64,000 nucleotides of DNA from Xylogone sp. PMI_703. Taxonomy: Eukaryota; Ascomycota; Leotiomycetes. Positions 36,943-47,969 of the stretch are shown here, piece after piece (the stretch's first letter is position 1; each line of letters opens with the position of its first letter). The notes below the pieces were generated by a model. It was not told the origin of the DNA. It worked only from the letters and a program-made list of their open reading frames with translations, and did not search any database. A program made the translations under genes and the position numbers. The DNA lies in assembly GCA_021399445.1 (NCBI GenBank), contig JAJTUQ010000001.1:4526001-4590000 (forward strand). The letters run 5' to 3'.

Positions 36943-39938
36943 TCATTTTCCGGGTGTGTTTGCGCCCATGAAGACGCTACTGCTGCCTCCCATGCCACCG
37001 CTACTCGAATCTCCTTGCGACGGATCCGCCCCAGAACCAAAATACTGGAGAGTAGGATCAATACCACTGCTATTCTGGATGTACGAATCCCATGCCTCCT
37101 ATGGTGTCCATATTAGTACGTACACAATAGTCACTATATAAGCATTTCTCATCAACTTACCCAGTCGAGATTGGCCGGCATCTCCATGTTCCCTCCTCCG
37201 CCACCAGTTCCAAAGAACGGGAAGGATGTGGGCATGGTGAATGCGTTCGTACTGTCCATACTGTAGTTGGGAGTCAGGCCCGTACCACCGCTAACGTCGC
37301 CCATGGTCATATCCATTGACCCCATGGTATTGAACAAGGAGGAAGATGTGGAATTAAACAGAGCGTTGGTATTGGGCGAAAGGCCACCAGAGAGCATTCC
37401 AAGTGATACTGCTGCAGAGTGTTCCGGCTTCAGACTTGCTTCGTCTGCTGCTGCAAATGCTTCTGCTGTCGTGTGGCCTTCTGTCTGAGATGGTTGTGGT
37501 GCCCCGGCTGGCGACTTCAGTTTGTCCAACATGATTCCGAGTATTTTAGATGCCTTGAAAGCTTCTAATGATGTCTCAACCGATTCTAGCCAAATGACTT
37601 GGGATGTCTCGAGCATACGAAGCATATCTGCCCTCTGCTCGGGAGTCCAGAAGTACGGATCATAAGCTGGCGGCTGTTCGGGCATGGCCTCGGCAACTGT
37701 GTCGTAATAAAGATCAAGACAGACAATCATAGCAGCCAAGAGATAATCGGATTTCGTAAGAGACGAGATGAACCATTTCATAGATCGCATTCGGCCACCA
37801 GGCTGAGATTCTCGGTGGAGCTTCGTTTGGTGACGGAGGATCTCCATCGCTGCGTCGACGCATGCACGGCGAGAATGAGAGTATCGGTGGTTGGCCCTAG
37901 CACGGGTGATGTATTTCCTGTGGAGTACGCACATAGTCTTTTGCCAGAGGATATCGAGAGAATACCTCTGCATCAGCAGAGTTGCTGGATCATGCATGCA
38001 CTCTTCCATGGGTCGAAGACGGAGGTGAGGAGTCATGGTTGCTTTCATATCTCGAAGCAAGTTGTCTCGTCTTAGGACCTCATCATAGCTGACTTGTTTT
38101 CCATTGACAGGATTGAGATGTTCAATAATCAAGCCAAATTGATAAGTTATTCTAGACTTCATAATCATGTATGAGACTGGTGTTGGCTCTGTGTCAGGGC
38201 GAGCTGGGGGTAAGACTTTGGATTCGGGACCAAACTCGTCTTCGAAAATATTTCGAGGAAAAGCGGCATCGCAATCGCTGTCCCTGATCATATGAGGAAG
38301 TGCTAACTGGAAGGAGAATAAGATATCCATTTGTCGTACAAATGTCCACACTCGACGTCGCATTTCTGCTTGATAAGGAGTGATGCCTGGATAGTGACTT
38401 GGATCCCGATGATACCCCATCCGCATTGCCAGTCGAACAATCATTCCCACCACTATCCATATGCCTACCTCTGCATCCCACCTGGCAGTATACTCTCCGT
38501 GTGTATATAATATTAGTGCTTCTATTGTATATATTGAAGACTTAGTATAATCGGAATTTATGAGACATTGGACAGTCCGGAGCCGATATTCAGCAGCTAA
38601 TTCAACGGCCCTACCTAATATCAAGTAAGTATCCTTAGAACACTCCGCAGTTAGTAGCTTGGTACCTACCTTTCCATTCCAGCGGTTCATCGCCGATTTT
38701 ATGATAAGACTGCATTCCAAGGCAGAGAATGGCATAGAGTAACCCAAGCCATACCAAGGAAGTCTTAGATGGATCTTGCCAGTGGGTTCGTAATTGCTTA
38801 TGAAAGGTTGGAGAATGTAAAATATGGACTGCGGGGTCGTAGGAGTTAAAATATCGAGTGACAAGTTTATCTACTGCGGGTTTAGGAGGTAATTCCGCAC
38901 GGATCTCCGCCTCTGTCGCTAGGGGCTGCTGTGAGAAGAGAAATGCCGGTCCTTCTGTGGCGCTGGCAGGTTTCGAATTTTTGATCTTTTCGTAATTTCT
39001 TTCAAGTTCCTTCTTATGTTGCGTAAAAAAGTTTTTCACTTCGGCGATCTTCAAAACATTGTCAGTATATTGATTTGGTCTTTCCAATATCCAACCATGC
39101 TTAGGATAAAATAACATGAAGAGTACAGCCGTTTAAAAGCATTAAAGATGTTTGAGAACGTCGCTGGGAAGTTCCATTCACCACAAAACTTATGGAGAAT
39201 TGAAGAGCCTCCAAAATTGCTTGTGACTTTCCAGAGCAGATCCAGTTGGTCAAGAAATTTTTTCAAGATATAAAACATTAACAAGACAAGCTCAAAGCAC
39301 CCATGACTTACATCTGCTAAAACTAAATGCCAATGGGAATCCCCCACATACAGGGATTTCCCCTTATCTGAATCAACCTTAAGAACACCAAGAGAGTTAG
39401 CAACACCATCTACTTCACTGTCATGGTCTTCATCCTCATCGCCTTCCCTTATCATATCATCATCGTCACGATCCACCTCAATCGGAAACGCAGAAGAACC
39501 AGTACTATCGCTCTGTGTGCGAGCAATGGCGGCAGCGGCGGCAGTTGGGCCTGCAGATTGTGCGCCATTTGTCATTAATGATAAAACTAGACCTTCTAAA
39601 CGGTCAATACGATTTTGCATATCATCGGGACTGGTTGCTCCTTGACTTTGATTCTTCTTGCGAGTACCCGGCGACGCATACGAGCATGAGGAGGCATCAC
39701 CTCTCCTCACGCAATTCTCGCATGGATGCGACCGGTTGCACTTCAGTCTAAAGATTTGTTAGGGCAAGCTATTCAATGGTAGGCCACAGGGTTCAAGGAG
39801 TGATAGTACTCACTTCCGATGCCGACATGGCCCACATGAGAGAGGCACTCTATTTCTCTTCCGGACGACTCTGAACTGAGCATCCGGAGAGTGGCCTCCA
39901 GCGCTTGAGGAGGTGGTGGAGGGTGGTGTTGGCGTCAT
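36943..39938 (-). CDS. Zn2Cys6 fungal-specific transcription factor
   Basis: Five exons (39814-39938, 39312-39747, 38670-39048, 37161-38614, 36943-37098) give 849 residues. The DNA-binding zinc cluster has C35, C38, C45, C51, C54 and C63 and is split by intron 1 after the third arginine-rich turn. A short segment with coiled-coil character follows (DDMQNRIDRLEGLVLSLM), then an acidic patch. The Fungal_trans middle homology region runs from about residue 250 (YFNSYDPAVHILHSPTFHKQL) to about 600, including RRRVWTFVRQMDILFSFQLALP. The tail is Ser/Met/Gly-rich and ends SSSVFMGANTPGK. It sits upstream of the amylase on the same strand, but its zinc cluster does not look like AmyR, so I do not assign a target. 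Intron 2 is 263 nt and almost entirely stop-free. Confidence 0.92.
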
Positions 39939-42900
39939 GGCAATAGTTCAACAAATCTTAGATACAAAAACAACTGAAGAGGAAAGGCTGTTCAATCTAA
40001 GAAAGCGGAGCTATGCCACTGCGCGGATATGAGAGTATATATCCTCAACTGAGTGATGTAATCACCCCGATAAGTGACAGCAATGTGAGCTGACAACCAC
40101 GGTCACCTTCAGCGCCGAGCTATATTATTATGGTATAGCAGGGTTTCAAGAGAGGTGGGTATAAAGGCTTTCTAAATTAAAGCCTCTTTTGCTAGCGGCA
40201 AAGGTAAGGCTTGGGGTCTATTGCGGACCACTTATTCACCAGTCTCTATCTCAAGACCCCTCCAACCCCTTCTGTATCCTGGGAGATGATTCCCAATAGA
40301 GGAGTGATGACTAAATCGATCCCGTTCCAGGTCTCGACAATGGATATACGATGAAGAACCCTTTCAAGAAGGGATCCGGTTTATTTGATAAGGGCCAGCC
40401 CTGTATGGCGGCTTAGCAGCAGAATAATTGTAATTTTTAAAGATATGATGTTGCTGACGCAGGTCGCGAGATCTTTCCTGCATCGGCCAGATCGTAAGGG
40501 TAGTTTAGGCTATGGTGTCTCCACAATCACAGCGCAAGAGCAACGGTCCCGAACCACCTGAGATAGTCGCAATCGAGTGTGTCAGGAGTTTGTCAGGTTC
40601 GGTGGATCTGGGCTGATGTTCAATCAACAATCCAGTGTTGACCAGCAGGGCATCAAAGGCAGCCTGTGAGCGGTGTCAATGCTAAATTCGCTTCTTTGGA
40701 ATCATCGGATGAGGTAAAATGGTACCTGATCGGTGGGAAGCTGCCCTGTGCACTCTGCAAGGAGCCTTGTGGTGATGCAAGTGATCTGATACGACCCAGA
40801 AGGACAAGTAGCTGAGAATTTAAGCTTACTTGTGGAGAGGAAATACAGGACGAGATCGATTTTGGCTGGCGACGGGCCGCAGAAGAAACTTTGCGCAAGA
40901 GTGTTGTGCAGTCGCAGCGATCTGATGGTGGTTTGAGGAAGCTTCGTGGAGCTAGGCCCTTGGGGCGCAGTCTGTCTGACGCGGGGCCTCCAATGGCGGT
41001 CGAGGCCGGCGTATCTAACGTAGGGTGTAGGTGCCTGAGAGTGAGGTCATAGGCAGCGTGAGGAATCAACGACTCGCTGCGGAGGTCGCAATTCCAACGT
41101 CCGCAGCAGAAGATTTGCTTCCCAGCGGTGTAAAACTACCAAGTTGTCGGAGTATCAAGCAGCTTGTGTCCGAGAGGATACGAAGCTGAAGAGAGAAAAA
41201 AACTCAAATACTTCTTTTTGTCAGCATTCGAGATCTTCAGCGTCGCTTTATATGCGTTTGTGTGGAATCACCAGCTCGGCACTGGCCTTAAACGACCTTT
41301 GGCGATAAAGAGATTCCACGCCCACACGATGAGGAATAGGGGCCGCCAGAGGCCAATTAGCTGAGCCGATTCAGGCCGGGATCGTACTAGTGCACTCCAG
41401 AGATGACTCATGGGGCCTAGAAAACGGAGGGGTTCAAAAACCTTCAATCGCTCCTCTTCTTCACTGCCACCAAGGTCTGCGCGTCTGCATCAACTCTTCC
41501 ATCGAGGTCCTTTCTTTAATTCCGCTAAGTCCGTCTCTTCAGGCGACTGTCTCTACATTTAAGAGCTCGTCAAGGTCCATCTCTTAAGCTCAGCTGAGGA
41601 ATGTCGCTATCGCCGTCATACTACTGATGTCAACCGCCTACTCGATTCGCAGGAAATGCTGGCTCCTTCTCTGCCGTGGAGGAAGAGGATCTTTGAATTG
41701 ATGATAGCAGTCTCACGCCCACGATAAATCTCCTAGCATATGCGTAGCCGGCGGCCGCATCATTTCCTGGGGTAACAATCGACCGCCGGATCACGGGTGA
41801 AAAGAAACACAGAACCTCCGAACTCCCTAGGTTGGATTCCAAAACATGCCATGTGGCCTCGATTCAGGTGCTTCTTCAGATGATGCATATGTTCCATACC
41901 ATTGAAGGATTTACCCCTGGTTTGCATAGTTTTCTCTCACAATTGGAGGGGGTCAGCAGTTCAGTGCGAGCCCTGGAACCTTACTAGGAGCCGAACCGCT
42001 CTCCCCCAGTACACGGGCCATCGTTGGGCCGTTCGAGTCCGCGGATGATCTCCGGTGACGACATCAAGCATACTGGTAGCTGGAGACTGACGGCCTGACT
42101 CAGAAGATGCTGTAGAGGAACAGAATAGTTTCTGACGCTCAACATTCAAGCATCCAGGCATCCAAATCTTAACGCCGATGATCTTATTTATACCGCCGAA
42201 CTCCGCCCTAAAGATTCAATTGGCCGCCGCATATCTGTTGTAAGTTTAGGGAGCCAGATATAACCATCTAGCTAGCCGACCTCAACTCTATTACTCACTA
42301 TATTCGATAGTCTTTGGATCAACGAATCTTTCCTGCAAATCTTCTTTCTTTGGTCAAACATTGTGTTCGCCTTCATGTTTCAATTGTCAATCATATTCAA
42401 GCTCATTGTAGATCCTTCCTCTAAGCGATACCACTTGCAACCTTTCGAGATCTAATTGCGCAAGGCGTAGCATCAAACTTAGGAACATTCTACCCCAAGA
42501 CATTTTTGTATGATAGAAGAGTCGTGTCGTAGTTATAGCTTCAGAGCACTATGTCACGCTGTTATGTTGGGATAATTTCTCCATCATCTTTGTGGATACC
42601 TACAGGAGACCGCAGTCCGAAACCGCCGGGCCTATCTGTACGTAGTACATTCAGTGCACTTCTCGATGCTGGGATGATATACCACTTGCATCCTATTTCT
42701 CCAATCGATCTATGTTGATTGGCCGCTTCCTCGTGGGCATAATGGATTACTATCCTCACTTTGCCTTGCAGTCATGGAAATTCTAACTCTTGCTTTGGTT
42801 ATATGCACACATTAGCAGAGCGCTAACATCGCACAACTGATTAGCAACTTCAAGCACGATTTTAGGAGGGTTGACAAGAATTATAGTGTAAGAGACCCAG

Positions 42901-45085
42901 ACCAGAGTTTCAGATGCCAGTGGTTCCGATTTGAAGGACGAAATGGTGATAAAACTTATTTCATGATTGCCATTCGCTCATATGATGGATTAAATCCAGC
43001 TTCTTGAGAGCTTCTATCGTCGTTGTTTTGAATGGTGTAGAGGTATTACAGAAGACTGACTGCAACATCCCAGAAAGTCAATTTCGAGTAGTTCAGGCAC
43101 AGTATGTCACTGCCGTCCAGATGCTTGTAATGCATAGTATCCAGTTCTCGCAAAGAAACAATTGAAACAGGCTATGTACGATTGTATATTATGTTGCTTT
43201 GTGTTCTTCACTCTTGCTTTCCCTAAGCTGCATGTGTCCCGCAAAAGTTAATGAATTAACCTAGGAGGTATATGCAGGGGCTTCGCGGGCTAGCTATGCC
43301 CCGCGCTCTTATGCACTGTATATAGCATAATGCGTGCAGCTACAGAGCAATGACCTGCTTACTCTTTTCTACCAGGCCTCTGCATTTTTCTATGGACAGG
43401 AGTTTTGTTGCACATCTGGGGTCTTCAGAATGGAGCTAAAAGTCTTGGCATTGAGAGGCAGGGCGATGGTCAGAATAGTTGGCAGAGAGGTACATAAATT
43501 GCCACAAAATTTTGTTGAGCTCTGAAGTACCACTATGCCAATTAAACTGTTCACTGCGGAGAAGCAGACTTGGTGCATTGGCTGACTGCTGTCTTACAAA
43601 TCGTGAGGACCGCGACCCCTACTATGTAACTTATCCACAACGGGATATTGCGACGACAATTCTTATTCCTACAATAATGACACAAATCCTGTGTTGATCT
43701 TCCCAATTAATGTTGCCGTTTAAGTACAAAATCGAAAGGATATTACCCCACAGACCGAGTGCAATCAGTAGGACGAGCAAATCTTATCCGAGCACTTGAA
43801 ATCAGAAACAAGAGCAGGATCTCACTCTTCAAAAGAGATGGAAAATAGAAGAAAAACTTAAAATCAGCAAATTTCCAACAATCAAACATCCCAGCCTCAG
43901 CAACATTGGTGCTGGAGTGTATATCTTGACCAGTAACTATACTCAGCCATTCAACAGCTAGTTCTAAGATACCAGAATTACGGGTAACTCATAGCTTTTG
44001 AGATCCTGGAATCCATAAGTTCATAGAAGGATAGTAATCCATAGAGGCATACAATAATACTGCTAATCGCCGTGGAGCGGTTTGCTGCATCCGTCGATGT
44101 AGTGGAAACCAGCCAACCAGAGTGTGTGCTCTGAGCACGACCGGCAGGGGGTACACGAGGCTATGGGCTTCGCTGCAGTGGAACATTCTCTCCACCTGCC
44201 GAAAGTAACTTAGTGCCGCGGGAACAGCGACAATCAGCCTTAGCGTCCATGCAGGAACAAACTCACAAGAGGTCTTAGTTGCACTTTGCATTTTTCCAGC
44301 ACCTGTGGTAGGAACAAATAAGTGCCTTGTGGCAGCCGCTGGAGTTCGCAGTTATGGACTCATCCTGCAGCCAAGACTTGCTCCTTACCTCTCACGGACT
44401 CCTGTGCTCGTGTTGGTATTAGATATGCTGCGAATCTGACTGGCTAGCCAAAACCACAGTGCCTGGCTAGAGCAGTCTTGAGCTCAGTGACAGGCACGTG
44501 GGCTCCAAAGAGCGGCAGAGGCTTCTCCAATGGCCAAGAACAAGCCGACAAAGGCTTGTGAAGCTTACCCACTTTGCCATTGACGTCCCTCATCTTCAGT
44601 CTCCCCGTGCATGTATTCTATGGCCAGCAGGGAAGGAACATGGATGCATGGGATAGAATTATGTGTATCGAGACTCCACAGATAGCCCAGCTGTCTGTCT
44701 TCCTGACTGGGATTGTTTCACAGGGCTTATGCGCCTCTTAAAATCCGAGGTTGGCCTCCAGGCTGCCCGCCGGGATCTAGACAGCCAGGTTTGCTGTCTG
44801 GAACATTTTGTCTCTTTTTGCTTGTACACCATCTCTTCTATTCATCCGCCAAGATCACAATTCGCCAAGATTTCAATAGTTGTCGTAGTCTCTGGGCATT
44901 CTTACGACTCAACCTACTTATGGCAGGAAAAGAAATGGACTGCCGCCAAGTGCGAGATACTCAGCGGCTTGGGATGCGAACCGTGAAGTACAAATACCAA
45001 CATGGCTCCGTCAATTTGTTACCCATCCTTCCAGTCAATCCCAGTCTCTTCAACTTCTTTTAAGACCAGTTGAAAAGGTGCAAAG
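39939..45085. other. 5.1-kb divergent intergenic region
   Basis: This is the longest gene-free stretch of the window, between the Zn2Cys6 gene (-) and the phosphoesterase gene (+). Frames such as the minus one near 40.65-41.07 kb and the plus ones near 44.66-45.06 kb carry no motif I know. No transposase, reverse transcriptase, LTR pair or convincing tRNA was found by eye. Long 5' leaders with upstream frames are common for fungal regulators and may fill part of it. A non-coding transcript is possible but cannot be seen. Confidence 0.5.
40165..40185. repeat. Short perfect inverted repeat
   Basis: AGGCTTT and AAAGCCT flank a 7-base spacer about 230 bp upstream of the Zn2Cys6 start codon. It could form a small hairpin in the leader or serve as a dyad site. 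It may also be chance. Confidence 0.5.
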
Positions 45086-46492
45086 ATGCGTTTCTCTGCT
45101 ACCCTCGTTGCGGCATCACTCGCCTCTGTGGCAGTGGCTGCTCCTCCAGCATCTCCCACGGCCACTGATCCAGCTGATGTCAAGGCTGCTCAAGCTACAG
45201 CCCTCACATTGAGCCCTACTAGCAATGTTAAGGGAGCTGCCTTCGATCGCTATGTCTCGATCTGGTTCGAGAACACCGATTATGAGTTGGCCGCTGCTGA
45301 TCGTACGTCTTTAGTATCCTGAGACTTGATAGATGCTAACAATAATAAATAGCCAACTTCCAGTTCTTCGCCAAGAAGGGTATCACATTGTCCAACCTTA
45401 TGGCCGTTACCCATCCTAGCGAGCCTAACTACATGGCTGCCTTTGGTGGAGAGTAAGTCTATATTGAGAAGCTGTGGAACTTCTAGGCTGACTGGACTCA
45501 GTTATTTCGGACTCAACGGTGATGCGTTCACTGCTGTTCCCTCAAATGTCTCCACTGTTGCAGACTTGCTCGAGGATAAGGGCATCAGCTGGGGTGTTTA
45601 TCAGGAGGACATGCCATACAGTGGTTTCCAAGGCTTCTCCTGGGTTAACCAACAGAATGGCAAGAACGACTACGTCCGCAAGCACAAGTCAGTACATTAA
45701 CCATACATTGATGCCTTAATATGGAACTAATTTTGATTAGCCCTGCCATTCTCTTCGACTCCGTCACCAATGTACCAGAGCGTCTTGCTGTTATCAAGAA
45801 CTTGACCATGTTCTACAGCGACCTTGAAGCTAACCTCCTCCCTCAATGGTGAGAAATCATGACCCAATACAAGAATTTCACTAATGTAATACAGGATCTT
45901 TGTCACTCCAAACATGACTTCTGATGGCCATGACACTTCCGTCACTGTTGCTGGTAAATGGCTCAGATCTTTCCTTGAGCCTCTCTTGGACGACTCTAAC
46001 TTCATGAACAACACTCTTGTCCTGATCACCTTCGACGAGAATTCCACCGGTCCCAAGCAAAACCGCGTTTTCAGTGTCCTCCTCGGTGACTCGGTCCCAG
46101 CCGAGCTGGTCGGAACCACTGATGACCACTTCTATGACCATTACTCTGAGATCTCAACTGTTGAGGCTAACTGGGATCTCTTCACCCTCGGTCGCTGGGA
46201 TGTTGGCGCCAACGTCTTTGCCAACGTCGCTTCTCACACTGGCGACAGACTCAGAAAGTGGAGCACCGAGCCCGCTCTAGAGGATGTTTACTTCAATTCT
46301 TCTTACCCTGGCGCCTACAACACCAAGAAATACGCTCCCATCCCAGTGCCAGATTGCCACTCCCGCCGTAACGGCCGCACCACCCTCCCTCTCGTCAAGC
46401 AGACCTGGGACAAACAGCAGAAGTGGAACTACTACCACGGTGAACTTGAGATCCCCGATGGAGCCAACCCTCCCACTGTTTTGATTCCATAA
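45086..46492 (+). CDS. Secreted phosphoesterase-family acid phosphatase
   Basis: Five exons (45086-45302, 45353-45452, 45502-45687, 45741-45848, 45895-46492) give 402 residues. The signal peptide is MRFSATLVAASLASVAVAA. The body matches the phosphoesterase family (PF04185 type) that includes fungal secreted acid phosphatases: FDRYVSIWFENTDYE, GITLSNLMAVTHPSEPNYMAAFGGD, the substrate-pocket region with SDGHDTSVTVAGKWL, VLITFDENS and DDHFYDHYSEISTVEANW. The acidic residues and His of DDHFYDHYS fit the metal site of the family. Several N-x-S/T sites suggest glycosylation. It probably releases phosphate from organic esters outside the cell. Control by phosphate starvation is expected from the family and is not shown here. 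One intron uses the donor GTCAGT. Confidence 0.92.
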
Positions 46493-47969
46493 ATTGACCC
46501 GCTGTGTAAAAGCAGGTAGAGTTGGTGGGATTGATGTGATAAGAATGTTTAATGCTGATGAGTTATGCTATGAGTAAAGAGATTTTATGTGTATTGTTAG
46601 AACTTTAGTATAGACAGTGTCAGCTAAATATAGAACGTGCAACTCAGTTTTAATCTCTATGGAAGTTATAGTGTTTGTTGATAACACCTGCAGATTTGAA
46701 GTTATGCAGATATCAAAGGAGATCCGTAAAACGGGGCTAATCCATCGCATAAATAAGTGTGAGTGCCCACGTTCTATCTTGGTCATCTCGTCTCCTGAAG
46801 GCTAATGCATCTTATGTTCACATATTGCTCACAATTCTTTATGTACGTTTCATTTTCGTATCTCATGTTGAAATAAGACAGAACATTAGTTTAGCTTCTG
46901 ATAGGAGTAAAATCACTACGACCGATAGTTACTTACCGGCATGCGTGTTCTCACATAAATCACAGAGATCATTCTTGTTCTAATTCTAATATTTTCGCCG
47001 AAGAATCGAAACGGGAGAAGGGAATTGAGTACAGCTGGTATATGGGGAGATTGAATATGGTCTGGGTATTGGAAAGAATACCATCGACGTATTAAGAAAA
47101 AAATGCTCCCCTGGCTTTTAATCTACGGGTCCTTAGGATGTGGAGTAAATATGTGAGGGCTTGAAAACTTGGTTACTTCGATATGTAGTGTATTCAGAAG
47201 ATGAGAAGTGCATTGGTTTTGTAGCAAATTTGAGAACATGGAGCTCCGTAGAAACGCTGCAGCCAATCGCTCTAGAAATGATAAAAAGGTCACGAAACAG
47301 GACATTGGAGAACTAGACACTTGGAAATTCCTTTTTAATTCACCGGAATATTATATGAGCCTGCATACCAGCAGACATCTTGCTTGTGATGTATTAGTAG
47401 ACTTATGTCGTGTACGAGGCAGTAGAAACCATCATGCCCACCCCATTTCACCATTTTTATGATACTAAATCAACAATTGGAATGTAGCAGCCGGCGGTAA
47501 GTTGCGCACTCCTTGAACCGTAAGGTTCTCGTTTGCATCCATTCCAGCGCCCAGGTTCAGTGCTCTAGAGCACAAGATAGAGGAAGACTCGACAGAAATG
47601 GCAAAAATTCCGCGATGAACCAACTTCCAGAAAAATCAAGAAGTCAAGTTCGTCTCGAAAAATAGGCCATCAAGTACACCCACAATAACGTGCTCAGGTA
47701 CAATTATGGTAAAAAAGAAGAAAGAAGAGGGAAAATTTCGCGAGGTTGTTGATAATTTATATGGATACCGGCAAGCAGCCAATCAGCTAATTGAGCTTAG
47801 TAAAGTTGTCCACGCTAGTCCGAGTGGTGCCGAAGCCAAACCTCAAGCTTCGAAGACATCACTTGTAGAAAGGCCAATTCCAAAAGGGCTGTGTTCCCCA
47901 ATCCCCCCCGCCACAGCCATTGCATAGTGTCTGTTTCTTCTTCTTTCTTCCCTTTCTTTAGAAGACAAG
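46493..47969. other. Intergenic, complex I gene promoter
   Basis: This 1.48-kb spacer is AT-rich to about 47.5 kb. A plus-strand frame of 73 residues at 47706-47927 (MVKKKKEEGKFREVV...) lies just before the complex I gene. It may be an upstream frame in its leader, but I do not call it a gene. Confidence 0.5.

Noticed and set aside
32519..39938. Amylase plus Zn2Cys6 gene as a starch-use cluster with an AmyR regulator
   Set aside because: The zinc cluster sequence does not resemble AmyR, and no glucosidase or glucoamylase gene is nearby.
40653..41069. 138-residue minus-strand frame in the 5.1-kb spacer
   Set aside because: Ser/Leu/Pro/Arg-rich with no motif, so it looks like a chance frame.
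41995..42050. tRNA-like box GTTCGAGTCC (+), with a GGTTCGGCTCC on the other strand
   Set aside because: Neither strand gives a 5-bp T stem, an anticodon arm or an acceptor stem at the right spacing, so no tRNA is supported.
47706..47927. 73-residue frame just before NUO78
   Set aside because: A Lys-rich start with no domain. At most it is an upstream frame in a leader.
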